Part shown: piece after piece, positions 1 through 11,842 of the stretch
Numbering within the stretch: position 1 is the first letter of the stretch
How the letters are laid out: each line of letters opens with the position of its first letter
DNA from: Dactylorhiza incarnata
Lineage: Eukaryota; Streptophyta; Magnoliopsida; Asparagales; Orchidaceae
Reading direction: 5' to 3'
NCBI GenBank assembly: GCA_033032865.1
Contig: JAWHQI010000258.1
Location: forward strand, 186,001-250,000
DNA: 64,000 nt
Program-made: the position numbers and the translations under genes
The notes under the pieces: generated by a model
Database searches by the model: none
What the model was told of the DNA's origin: nothing
Seen by the model: the letters and a program-made list of their open reading frames with translations, nothing else

Positions 1-1162
1 TCTGGTCTCTGAAGGTGATAGGGGGTTCGAATGGGGGTGATGGTGGCTTTAACCCCCTTGGCCATTAATGGCCTCTTCGAATTCTCCAAGGGCCGGCCCC
101 CATTCATCTCCCCTGCATCAATGCCTCTTGGAAACTGATGGAATCTCCTCCTAGCCGGCTGAGGAGTTGAATGGAAGAATCAATTGGGGAGGCCAAGGGG
201 TGAATCCTCCTAATGGCCATGAATGGCCTCTTTCTCTCACCTCAAAAATGGGGAAAACCTCCATTTTCCCTCTCCTAATCACCATGGCCGGTTTCTATAC
301 TCTCTCCTGAGTTTAATGAGGGTCCACATGGGCTGGTTGACCATCCAATTGAGTTAGCCCAATGGGATTGGGTTAGGTTTGAGTATTTTGACCTAAATTG
401 GGCAATTTTGACTTTTGGTCAAATTGGCCAATTGGAGAACCCTAGGATGGGGCTTTTGGGTTCAATAGGTTCCAAATTAAGTTTAGGAACTAATGGTGGA
501 GTCAATTTGGTCATATGGTTCTTGGTTGACCCAATCTAAGTTGATTTGACCAAAATAGGCTAAATTGACCTTGGACAAATTGAGCCCTAGGGTTGACTTG
601 GTCATGGGGCTTTTTGGTCCACTAGGTCCCCCATGCTATGATAACCCTATGGGTGAGGTCAATTTAATGTGGTGAAGGTCAATTGGGGTACTTTGAGAAG
701 AAATGTCATTTTGACCTAAAAAGGGTATTTTGGTCAATTTGCACCCCTGGGGGTCCCATGATGGGGCTTTTGGGTCCATTAGGTCTCTAATGAAATTCTA
801 GACCTAAGAGTGTGATCAATTTGACATGGTGAGGGTTGATTGGCTCTAAATAGGTTACTTTGACCAATTTGAGGGTTTAGGTTGACTTTGGTCAAATATG
901 TCTCTTAGGTTGACCCTGATGGGACCCTGATGCCCTAAGGGGACCCTTAAAGGGTTAGGGACACTATGGTGGGGTCCAAAGGTTAAGTTGAGGCCCTAAA
1001 GTCCCACCTTAAGCTTGGTAAATGGAAATTGCTAATTGCAGACCAAGGTGGTTCCTCCTCCTTTCTTAAGCTCTCAAGGTCAAAAGGCTCTTCCTATGGT
1101 TTTGTCATGACCTAGTCATGACAAAACCAACTTAGGGGTCTAGTAGTTTGGGGGATGTTACA
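1..1162 (-). repeat. 3' LTR (partial) of the Tekay element
   Basis: Nearly identical to 9829-10961. Its element-sense start is TGTAACATCC at 1162, just after the pol region. Only the first 1.16 kb of an LTR of about 4.9 kb lies in the window. The pol reading frame ends at 1112, about 50 bp inside the LTR. The presumed polypurine tract next to it (1163-1200) is a poor one. Confidence 0.93.
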
Positions 1163-4100
1163 AATCCCAATACATAAAAAAAAATTTCGTCCCCGAAATT
1201 CAGACAAGCCTATGGGGTTTCTACTAGAGGAAAACTGTAACATCCCAGAAAAGTAAGTTGTACCTGTCGTTAAAAGCTGCGGATATTTCTGCTGCATCAA
1301 GTCCAGTGGCTCCCAAGTATGTTCTTCCTGTCCATGATTCCTCCACAGGACTTTGACCAGTGGAACCTTCTTGCGCCGCAAGACTCGTAGCTCTGTGTCG
1401 TCTATCCGAACCGGCTCTAGGTGAATCGATCGATCTGTTGCTACTGGCCCCTCAGAAGTAGACACCTGCTGCTCAGGCCGAAGTAAAGCCTTCCTAAGTG
1501 AAGAGACGTGGAATACGTCATGCAGTCCCTCCAAATCCGGCGGTAGCTCCAGTCTGTAAGCCAAGGGGCCGATCCGCTCCAGGATCCTATAGGGTCCCAT
1601 AAACCTTGGACTGAGCTTCTTCCGGCCGCGAACCCTCGAGACTCCGTGCATCGGACGTATCTTCAAGAAAACCCGATCTCCCACCTGGAACTCCACCATA
1701 CGATGACGCGCATCATAATACTTGGCCTGCCTGCTCTGGGCCTCCAGCATCCTATCTCGAATCAACCTCACCTGGGCCTCCGTGTCCTCCACGAACTCTG
1801 AGCCAAGAGCCTTGGGATCCTCATCCTGAATCCAAGATAACGGTGTCCTGCACTTCCGTCCATATAATGCCTCGTAAGGCGCTCTGCCTATACTGGCCTG
1901 GTGACTGTTGTTATAGGAGAATTCGACCAACGGCAACAATCTCTCCCATGGCTCCCCGCGGTCTAGAATGCAAAGACGCAAAAGATCCTCCAAGGTCCGA
2001 TTGGTGCGCTCCGTTTGCCCGTCTGTCTGAGGGTGAAAAGCCGTACTGAAGGTCAACCGGGTGCCTAGATAGGCCTGCACCGCTCTCCACTCCCTTGACG
2101 TAAAACGTCCATCTCGGTCAGATACTATCGTCCTTGGCACACCATGATAACGGATGAACTGTTCCACAAACTTCCGTACTAAAATCCTGACGGAATCATC
2201 CTTCCTGATTGGAATGAACCTGGCCACCTTCGTCAACCTATCGACGATTACCCAAATCGAGTCATTCCCCGCACGAGATCGGGGAAGACCATGAATAAAA
2301 TCCATCGCTATATCGTCGAACTTCCATTCCGGCACTGGGAGTGGCTGTAACAATCCTGCGGGGTTCCGGCACTCCGCCTTCACAAGCTGGCAGGTCTCGC
2401 AGTGGGTCACAAAATAAACGATGTCTCTCTTCATACCCGGCCAGTACATGGTCCTCTTCAGATCTGTCGTCATCTTGGTAATACCCGGGTGCACTGAATA
2501 CTTACTGCAGTGAGCCTCTGCCATAATATCTTCCCGGATCTGATCTCCTGCCGGCACGTACACTCGACCTCTAAAACTCAACAGGTCGTCCTTCATCGAA
2601 TAATCTCCAGCTGGACCTGCCTCCAGGGCTCTGAAAATCGGCTCCAGCTTGGCATCCTTTCTCTGCCATTCCCTGATGCGGTCTCGAATGTCATAAGTAG
2701 CACCAGTCGCCGCTAGGTACTCCTCGTACAGCTCGGGATCATCCTCAGATACTAGAGAGATCTGCATATCTTCGAACATCTTCACTAACTCCATGGCCAT
2801 TAGTTTAGGCCCTACTCCTGGCGTAGTAGCTCTCCTGCTCAACGCGTCTGCTACTACATTTGCCTTCCCTGGGTGGTAATGCATCGTATACTGGTAATCT
2901 GATAAGAACTCCACCCATCGCCTCTGTCGGATATTCAACTCCTTCTGCGTATCTACATACTTCAGATTTTTGTGATCTGAGAATATGTCGCAGTGGACAC
3001 CATAGAGGTAGTGTCGCCAGATCTTAAGAGCGAATACGACTGCTCCCATTTCCAAATCATGCACTGGGTAATTCCGCTCGTGGTCCTTCAACTGGCGGGA
3101 GGCATAAGCTATCACATGCCCGTTCTGCATCAGAACGGCACCCATCCCCTGATAAGACGCATCCGTATACACTTGAAATCCTTCCTTCCCCGACGGAAGG
3201 GCAAGGATGGGAGCTGAAGTGAGCCGACCCTTCAGCTCCTGGAAAGCTGTCTCGCACTGCAGCGTCCAAGTAAAAACAGCATCCTTTCTTGTCAGAGAGG
3301 TAAGCGGGAGGGCTATCTGGGAACACCCCTGAACGAACTTTCGGTAGTAGCCGGCAAGTCCCAAGAAACTTCTTACGTCGGTGGCCGTCTTCAGCGGCGG
3401 CCAGTCCCGTACTGCCTGAACCTTTGCAGGATCCATTGTTAAGCCTGCTCCACTGATGATGTGGCCCAGGAAGGCTACCTCCTTCAACCAGAACTGACAT
3501 TTACTGAACTTTGCATATAACCGATGCTCCCGAAGCTTCCCCAAGGTCAGTGCCAAATGCTGCGCATGCTCCTCCTCCGTCCTCGAGTAGATGAGGATGT
3601 CGTCGATGAACACTATGACAAAGATGTCAAGGTAAGGCTCAAACACCATGTTCATCAAGCTCATAAATGCTGAAGGTGCATTTGTGAGCCCGAACGGCAT
3701 CACCGTGAACTCGTACAATCCATACCGGCTGCTGAAAGCCGTCTTCGGGATGTCCTCCTCTTGGATCCTCAGCTGATAATAACCTGACCTCAAATCCAGC
3801 TTCGAGAAGCAGTGGGCTCCCTCTAGCTGGTCAAAGAGCTCATCTATCCTTGGCAGAGGATACGTGTTCCGCACCGTCAGCCTATTCAGAGCTCTGTAAT
3901 CGATGCACAGTCTGAGCGTCCCATCCTTCTTCTTTACGAATAACACCGGAGCTCCCCAAGGTGAGGAACTCGGCCTAACGAACCCTGCTTCCACCAGCTC
4001 CTGCAGCTGGCTCCGAAACTCTACCAACTCCTTCGGGGCCATCCGGTAAGGAGCTTTGGACACCGGCTTGGCCCCTGGTACCAGCTGAATCTGAAAATCC

Positions 4101-5949
4101 TTCTCGCGGTGCGGTGGTAGCCCAGGAAGCTTCTCCGGAAAAACATCAGCAAAATCTCGCACTACCGGGATACTTGGCACCGAGTCCTTGACTTCAGTCG
4201 CCTCAAAGAGCACCTGATAAACCTCGTCTCCCTGCAGGTGGGCCTTGACGGCCTGAATGGATGATAAAAAGAGACGAGAGGTAGGTTGAGTACCTTCGAA
4301 AGTCACTACACCGTCTTTATGCTCTAGCACGATCCGCCTTGCCGGGCAGTCAATCCTTGCTCGGTTCTCATACAACCAACTCATGCCCAGGATCAGGTCG
4401 TAATCCCTCATCTTTAGCACAGATGCCGGGGCCTCGAACAGTCTTCCTCCAATCTCCAGACTCATTATGCACGTTAAATTGGTTAGAACCTCCGATCCGT
4501 CCGGAAATCGCACCCTCCTATAGTCGCTTTTGGTGTGCTTGACTTGGTCTAGGTCTTCAATAAACTTAGCCGAGACGAACGAGTGCGAGGCACCCGTATC
4601 GAACAAGGTAAAAGCAGGTTTGCCAAAAATGGATACTAAACCTGAAGGTTTGATGCTAGGTTCAATGCTAAGGTAAAACTAAAACTTTAAAAGACATTAT
4701 CAAATTAAACGAATGTACAACAAAGTACCTGCGATGACCCTTGCTGGGTCCCGGGGCCTGGCCAAGTCTAGGGCATAAGCCTGTTCCCTGTACTGCCTCC
4801 GATCGTCACCCTGAAATCCACGTCCTCGACCACGTCCTCGGCCCCCGAGATGCTGACCACGTGGTGCTGCCTGAGGTGCTGGAGGAGTATTCCTCTGGGG
4901 GCAGTTCCTCTTGAAGTGGCCGACCTGATGGCAGTAGAAACACTCCGTAGGTTGCCCATTCCCTCCAATCCTTGGCATCTCTCTCATCTGCAGAGGTTGA
5001 GGAGCCAGCACTACCGGCTCCCTTTGCTCCTGCCTCTCCCCCTGACGGGGTCGGACCTCCGTCCTTCCTTCTCCAGCGTCTCTGTTTCTCGGCTGATCTC
5101 TCCTGCCATTTCTTCCCTGGTCCTCCATGGGTCTCTTCCTCCCACGAACAACTTGCTGGTCTCCTTCCAGCTTCTTCGCCATTTCCAGAATCCTGGACAT
5201 ACTACCGTCGAAGACAAAAAGGAGGGCCTGCCTCATCTCATCACGGAGGCCCTTATAGAATCTCTTAGCATACCCCGCATCGTCCAGTTGGTAAGATACC
5301 GCAAACCGGGACAGGTGGGTGAACTCCTGGTGGTACTCCAATACTGATCTATTCCCCTGCCTTAACTGCAAAAATCTGTCCTCCAGATCGTCTCTTGCCG
5401 ACTGCGACACAAAATATTCCAGCAGTGCCGTCTTGAAATCTTCCCACAAAACGTCTGCTGCCTCAAGTCCCGGGTAAGCTGTAGCCAGGAACCTCTTCCA
5501 CCACCTCTTGGCATGAGACTCCAAACAAGAAACCACCAGTGGCACCTCCATGTCTGCCGGGCACTGGATTCCTGACAACATCTCCTCCATGATGTCTACC
5601 CATTCTTCGGTCCTCACAACAGTCTCTGTCCCGATGAATGCTGGTGGGGAGAGACCCCGAAAGATGCTCAGCCAGTTGGCCTCGGGGTTCTGCTGAGGAG
5701 CCGGTGCTTGCTGTGCCCTAAATGTCTCCAAAATGGCAGTCAGAGTCTGCCCCAACTCCGTCTGCTGGAACGGGGTAGGAGCCGGTGGTGGTGGAACGAC
5801 GTTCGGAGCCGGCGGGACTCCATGCTGAGGTGAAGGTTCCGTTGCCGGCTACATAAGAAGGATTGCACTTATAAGGGACTTAGCTAAAGGGAAGAAGAAT
5901 TCAGTTATAAGTGGACTTTTACATGTGATTTTTCCTACGGGCACACCAT
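1112..5949 (-). CDS. Tekay gag-pol polyprotein, probably spliced (one good and one possible intron)
   Basis: Gag, with a capsid-like region and a CCHC knuckle ([14 protein letters not shown], near 4880-4925), is open from 5848 to about 4729. Protease (DTGAS, near 4585-4601), RT (FIDD at 3599-3610), RNase H, integrase (HHCC finger near 2390-2530, catalytic core near 2100-2310) and a group II chromodomain-like tail (near 1300-1420) follow to the stop at 1112. Gag and protease are separated by stop codons in an 87-bp stretch (4642-4728) that begins GT, ends AG and is T-rich. Removing it gives an in-frame join 5-6 residues after the last basic gag block. Gag has no ATG at its front: its frame is closed by TAG at 5849-5851, which lies in an acceptor-like TTATGTAG. 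A possible first intron (5849-5946) would bring in ATG at 5947-5949. With both removed, one frame of 1550 codons plus stop remains. The pol part is intact, so the element may be active. Confidence 0.82.
4642..4728 (-). other. Candidate 87-bp intron between gag and protease
   Basis: Read on the minus strand, the donor is GCAG/GTACTTTG and the acceptor is CCTTCAG/GTTTAG. The stretch is T-rich and holds several in-frame stops. Gag reaches it in phase 1 and protease resumes with two bases, so the frame is restored at the segment that leads into the DTGAS protease motif. Size, base composition and phase fit a plant mini-intron. A frameshift or decay is the alternative. Confidence 0.65.
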
Positions 5950-6035
5950 TGCTTCCGCTGCTAGTTTGTCCGCAAACTAGGCTCGCGCGGGGTGGCCCAG
6001 GGTTTGTGGACTTCTTTTCCTTGGATCGATGTTTC

Positions 6036-6047
6036 GCTCTGATACCA
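6036..6047 (-). promoter_or_regulatory. Primer binding site, initiator tRNA-Met type
   Basis: Minus-strand TGGTATCAGAGC two bases after the 5' LTR end, the usual plant initiator-Met primer site. Confidence 0.92.
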
Positions 6048-6049
6048 CT

Positions 6050-9000
6050 TGTAAGACCCTCTTTTTTTTTTGCAAAAACCACCGGGTCTTAGGCCCAGAA
6101 CCGCCGTTTTGCGGTGACACCTTCGCTTGGGAAGGTCGCCACTACAAAACACCGATCCTGCCGGCCAAATCGATCACAAGAAAAGTAAGCTAAACTGAAT
6201 AATAGATCAAACTAAGTCCACATCACATATATAAGTAAATCATCAGAAGATGTCCACAATGTAACTGAAAGAAAGGAAACAAGATAACTAGGGCCTTGCC
6301 CAATACATCAAAGCCTCACTACATGGTTCACTCGCGGAAGTAAAACAACTAAATCAACACTCACGGATCCTGTCATCTGAGCTCCTGAGCTAGACTGCCC
6401 CGCCTCCATTTGCACCGGCCTCCGGTGCTGCTCCGTCGCCGCGGTCTCCTAAAATGATAAGGTCCACCGACCGTCAGTCATAAAGACTCAGCCAATTCCC
6501 CACCCCTCCCCCCAAGGCTCCTAGGCACCGTATGGGGAGGAGGAAGCGGAGGACAAACAAGGGGTAATATGAAAGCAGATGGCAAGGTAAGATCCACGCT
6601 ACACCGGTGTATGTATATAAGTAAAACAAGAGATATAAGCAGCATGGTAAAGTATAGGAAAAACAGTAAAGAGCGCAAGTAAGTAAGTATAATAAAATTA
6701 ACCATTGATTTATAGGTATGCCCATACAAACCTATAGACCAAGGGGTCGTTTAGCAGGGCCTATCGTATAAAACGTCCCATACCAATTTATACGATAGGT
6801 GTCAGGGGTTGAATGCAATGTTTATGCTATGTCATGCAAGTATGTTGTTATGCGGTGATCAAATAAGTGCAACTCACCCACTACGACTCTATGCGCATAG
6901 ACCTTTAGTTCCCCCTTTTTGGAGCGAGCTAGACTCCCCGGATACTCCCGTAGTGGCAAACGGAAGCGGTGGGTTGGGCCCCGCCCACCTCTAGGTTGGT
7001 ATATGCACTACCCGACCTAGACCAATCGTACGCCTCCACAAAACCCGCAGAGCGTCTGCGTACTCTTACTGACTGGACCGCCAGATTTTATGGCTAAGTG
7101 CAAATACCGCACTAGCCGAGCCCAAGTATCAACGTCGGTGCAATGACTGCCAACACGAAGGACCCACCACCTTATGCACATGCAAGATATTCTACTTCCT
7201 ATCTCTGAGCCATGAGTTTCCCCGGGCTAACCTGCCCGCCATCAATAACCTTCCGAGCCAAAAGCTCCCCGGGCTAACCTGCCCGTCATCAATAACCTTC
7301 CGAGCCAAAAGCTCCCCGGGCTAACCTGCCCGTCATCAATAACCTTCCGAGCCATAAGCTCACCAGACTAACTAGTCTGCTGCAACAGCCACCGAGCCCA
7401 CCGCTCGGACAACCAATCCAACTAAACATCCGAAACCACAGGGTATGGATGAGTGTGTTATTAGTTAATCTTGTACAACGTCTTACTCCTATGAGTTAGG
7501 GTTAGTCTTGGACTTCCCGAGGGTTACCCTGTGAGGGGCTCGCTACGGTACTAGGAACCACTATGGGATGACACCCCAAAGTTCCCATTCCCAAGACACT
7601 TAATGTTATTAGTTACTACCCATAAGAAACCCTCTTAACATTTCACCTGGTCTAAACCTAAGTGCTTTTTAGGCCTTAGGGGAAAAGACGATCTTTCGCC
7701 AAATCCCAAGATGACCTACCCCAAGGAGGCACCCCACCACCCTAGGACTCATCAACCTTAAATCTCTCCAAGGGTCCTCTCATACCATACAATCACCATT
7801 CAATTCCCACATCTCCAATCAATGAATTCCAAATTGGCCTGTAACTCTAAAACTGCCAATTTACTAAACGCAGACCACCCTTAACGTTTTGATCCTCATG
7901 AAGGGAAGTACATTAGATAATCAACTCTATGGCTCAAGGGATTTACTGGGAGTCCATGTTACCTGATTCAGATCAAATCTAGGGTTTCATGATTTTCCCA
8001 ACAAAATAATATTTTAAACAATTTTCCAAAGGGCATTTTTTCCTAAGGTTTGAACTACAAGTGTACCTTTCTGATCTCCAATGCCTACTCCAATTTATTC
8101 AAAAATCAAGGGTACCTAATAAACAGTAGGTATAAAATTTTAGGAAAAACCAGCAAGATTTACTATTTTTAGAAATTCCAAAACACATTTATTTCCAATA
8201 AATTCCAAAGGAGGTACCCTCATATGATCCCTAAACTTCATGCAAATTAATACAGTGGTGCTTCACAATATAATATTCAGTCCTACAAAGTTTGACCATG
8301 TTCCACAGAGGGTATATTTGCAATTTCATCCAAGGGTATATTTGCAATTTCTTCCAAAATGAACTAGAGGTACCAAAAATATTGATCCATAAATTATGAG
8401 AAAATTACAGTGGTTACATATTGATATGAAAAGATAACCAGCAAAGTTTCATGCAATTACAGCAATTTGTGAGCCTAAACTTGATCATCCCAAAAATTGT
8501 CTACTAAATGAAATATTACACTTTGAACCCCAAAAAGTCTTCCCATGGTCTAACAGATTCTTCCAGAGATCAATAGCATTAAAACCAAGTTTATGACAGA
8601 AGATGGCAAATCAATAAGTACTGTTTCTTCCTAAAACCCTAAACCCTAATTATTTACAAATCTACCCAAGGGTTTATTACTTAGGATTTGCAACTCCAAA
8701 TCCTAGGGCAAACCCACTCCCCATGGCTCCATAATACTCTTGGAGGTGATCTGGGTGGGGTTAGGGTAGTGGACAAAATACCTCTCCAATAGGAGGTGGT
8801 TTGGCTATGAGAAGCCCTAAGTGTCCCCTTAGCACAATTTTCCCCTTAAAGGGCAAAACTTTGGCCCAAAGATTACCTAGTCAAAAGATCTCCAAATGAG
8901 ATGAGATTTTAACCAAGGGTTTATCATGACCCTAATGGTACCCCACCAAAATTTGGTGGAGATTGGAGGTCATTTGGCCCTCCAAATAATTTGTGTAAGG

Positions 9001-10961
9001 ATTATTAAATTTCTACAAAAACTTTAGGAAAAGTAACTCCTAAAAATCTGAACCTAACCTAGGTATAGGACATATGGATGCTTAGCCAAAATATCAACTA
9101 CATCAGATGTGCCATTTAAGAGTTATCCTAGTTTAAAGGTCTGGTTTGAGTTTTGACCAGCCTCACTAGAATGAGTGCTGCGGGTCCAATACTTAACCAA
9201 ATAGCTTGATTTCACTCCCATTAGAAAGTAGACACCAAGGCCTACAAAAGTTATCTCTGGGCATTTTTCGAATTATGGCCCCGAAGGGCCTTAAAATCGG
9301 GTCACAAAATCTGTCACAAAGTGTGACATAATTAAAATTACATGATATTAATCATTTCATGGCTGCGTATAGCAAAAGGCGGCCAATCGGACGGCTCACA
9401 GCCTTCGTCCCCGATGAGCCAACGGCCAGGATTTGCTGCGCCTGGGCCGACTTGATCTTGGATTTCCCGGCCACCTGAGCGCCGCCCCGGCCAATCAACG
9501 CCACCACCACCTCCGTTGAGGTGGGGGCCGGCGATGAGCGGTGTTTGATCGGCCGGAGGTGGCCGGAATCGAGTTCTGTAAGGAGATGCCCAACCCAATC
9601 GACGGGAGGCTTGGCCGGCTCGATTCTCGGCCGATTGGCCACGATTCGAGCTGCCGGCGATTGAGATCTAATCCTTAGGGTTCAGGGAGGAGAATAGGAC
9701 CTGCTGGAGGGCTTGCCGTCGGGTCAATCTCGAGTACACCATGGGAGCTTGGGTTGATTGCGAAGCCATGCCGATTCCCTCCTACAGCACACGAAATCCT
9801 CTGGTAACTTAGGGGTTTCTCTCCTCTCTGGTCTCTGAAGGTGATAGGGGGTTCGAATGGGGGTGATGGTGGCTTTAACCCCCTTGGCCATTAATGGCCT
9901 CTTCGAATTCTCCAAGGGCCGGCCCCCATTCATCTCCCCTGCATCAATGCCTCTTGGAAACTGATGGAATCTCCTCCTAGCCGGCTGAGGAGTTGAATGG
10001 AAGAATCAATTGGGGAGGCCAAGGGGTGAATCCTCCTAATGGCCATGAATGGCCTCTTTCTCTCACCTCAAAAATGGGGAAAACCTCCATTTTCCCTCTC
10101 CTAATCACCATGGCCGGTTTCTATACTCTCTCCTGAGTTTAATGAGGGTCCACATGGGCTGGTTGACCATCCAATTGAGTTAGCCCAATGGGATTGGGTT
10201 AGGTTTGAGTATTTTGACCTAAATTGGGCAATTTTGACTTTTGGTCAAATTGGCCAATTGGGGAACCCTAGGATGGGGATTTTGGGTTCAATAGGTTCCA
10301 AATTAAGTTTAGGAACTAATGGTGGAGTCAATTTGGTCATATGGTTCTTGGTTGACCCAATCTAAGTTGATTTGACCAAAATAGGCTAAATTGACCTTGG
10401 TCAAATTGAGCCCTAGGGTTGACTTGATCATGGGGCTTTTTGGTCCACTAGGTCCCCCATGCTATGATAACCCTATGGGTGAGGTCAATTTAATGTGGTG
10501 AAGGTCAATTGGGGTACTTTGAGAAGAAATGTCATTTTGACCTAAAAAGGGTATTTTGGTCAATTTGCACCCCTGGGGGTCCCATGATGGGGCTTTTGGG
10601 GTCCATTAGGTCTCTAATGAAATTCTAGACCTAAGAGTGTGATCAATTTGACATGGTGAGGGTTGATTGGCTCTAAATAGGTTACTTTGACCAATTTGAG
10701 GGTTTAGGTTGATCCTGATGGGACCCTGATGCCCTAAGGGGACCCTTAAAGGGTTAGGGACACTATGGTGGGGTCCAAAGGTTAAGTTGAGGCCCTAAAG
10801 TCCCACCTTAAGCTTGGTAAATGGAAATTGCTAATTGCAGACCAAGGTGGTTCCTCCTCCTTTCTTAAGCTCTCAAGGTCAAAAGGCTCTTCCTATGGTT
10901 TTGTCATGACCTAGTCATGACAAAACCAACTTAGGGGTCTAGTAGTTTGGGGAATGTTACA
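6050..10961 (-). repeat. 5' LTR of the Tekay element, 4.9 kb
   Basis: Bounded by TGTAACATTC (10961, element start) and GGTCTTACA (6050, element end), directly next to the primer site. At 4912 bp it is far longer than most plant LTRs but fits the Tekay/Del lineage. It has no convincing coding capacity; short open frames near 9340-9640 and 6470-6730 have no recognisable domain. It contains three 47-49-bp tandem units at about 7207-7358. Confidence 0.9.
7207..7358. repeat. Three tandem units of about 48 bp inside the Tekay LTR
   Basis: The segment CCCCGGGCTAACCTGCCCG recurs three times with AATAACCTTCCGAGCC between copies. The first and last units are slightly diverged. No function is visible. 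Confidence 0.85.
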
Positions 10962-11663
10962 GAGGTAGTGCTTGCTCACACACGAGGGAGGGGGGGTAGT
11001 AACATCCCTTCCCAAGGTGCCCATGGGGGTCTATTTATAGACTTCCCAAAAATTGGGTTGCGGATAGTCAAAATTCTGCTATCCGTAGCCCAATTACGAA
11101 CCCGAACGACTGAACCGAGAGGGGGGGGGGGGGGGCGAGTGGAGGATGAGGCGTCCACTCCCCCCCCCCCCTTTGCCGGGGGTCGGGTGGATGGACCAAG
11201 GTCCACCCCCCGAGCTGGGCGAGCGGACCTTACGGTCCACTCATCCTTTCGGGTGAGTGGACCATGGGTTCACTCGCCCAGCCACCCGGGCGGGTGGACA
11301 CAAGGTCTCCCCGCCCCCGGGCGAGTGGACCAGTGGTCCACTCGCCCGCAGGCTTGGGGCGAGTGGACCCTGGGTCCACTCGCCCCCCACCCTGGGGGAG
11401 TGGACCCAAAGGTCCACTCGCCCCACACTCGGGCGAGTGGACCAGTGGTCCACTCGCCCGGGTCCTTGGGCGAGTGGACCAAGGGTCCACTCGCCCGGGG
11501 GCCTTGGGCGAGTGGACCCAAGGTCCACTCGTCCAAGGAGGTTTGCCCCCCCCCCCCCCCGGGGCCTTCTCTTTTCGATGCTCACGACCTCTGACGGGTC
11601 GTTCCACTGAGCCCCCTCACTTGCGTCAGGTCACACCGACTCGAAAAATATGAGGGTTGTACA
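10962..11663 (-). repeat. 3' LTR of element A, truncated by the Tekay insertion
   Basis: Matches 15050-15802 apart from repeat-unit gains and losses. It holds a TATA-like CTATAAATAG (minus strand, near 11030-11040), homopolymer G/C runs near 11120-11170 and 11548-11560, and an array of palindromic units. The polypurine tract follows at 11664-11680. Confidence 0.88.
11225..11545. repeat. Array of palindromic units in element A 3' LTR
   Basis: About eight units of 35-45 bp, each close to GGGCGAGTGGACC, three bases, then its reverse complement. Each unit could form a hairpin with a 12-13-bp stem. The translated proline-rich frames here on both strands are a by-product of the repeat. Confidence 0.85.
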
Positions 11664-11842
11664 CAATCCCCGCTCTTTTTGAGCTTGCCTTAAGCTCGGA
11701 AAGAAAGTCCAACCCACCTATTTGACGAGGAGGTGGGACCTTAGCGGAATCCACGAAGGGCTCTGCCAACGGGATACTCCTGCCGAGTTTTTCAACTGAA
11801 CCTAACTCGAGGCGGAAGGCGGACCTTTCCCCACTTAACATC

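Larger units (their letters stand above)
1..10961 (-). mobile_element. Tekay/Del-type Ty3-gypsy chromovirus, 3' end cut by window edge
   Basis: An LTR retrotransposon read on the minus strand. In element order it has a 5' LTR (6050-10961), an initiator-Met primer site, gag, protease, RT, RNase H, integrase with a C-terminal chromodomain-like region, and a 3' LTR (1-1162, incomplete). The copies of positions 1-1162 and 9829-10961 differ by about 5 substitutions, one 1-bp indel and a 28-bp indel, so the insertion is young. It interrupts the LTR of element A; the intact counterpart of the target lies near 15050. The likely 5-bp target duplication is GAGGT (10962-10966), but its partner is outside the window. 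The lineage call rests on the C-terminal chromodomain type and the very long LTR. Confidence 0.92.

Noticed and set aside
8630..8652. Telomere-like AAACCCTAAACCCTAA
   Set aside because: Only about two units, inside the Tekay LTR. It may be a telobox-type promoter word, not a telomere remnant.
10947..11653. Several overlapping Gly/Pro/Arg-rich frames on both strands
   Set aside because: They are translations of the GC-rich palindromic LTR array; similar frames appear in all readings.
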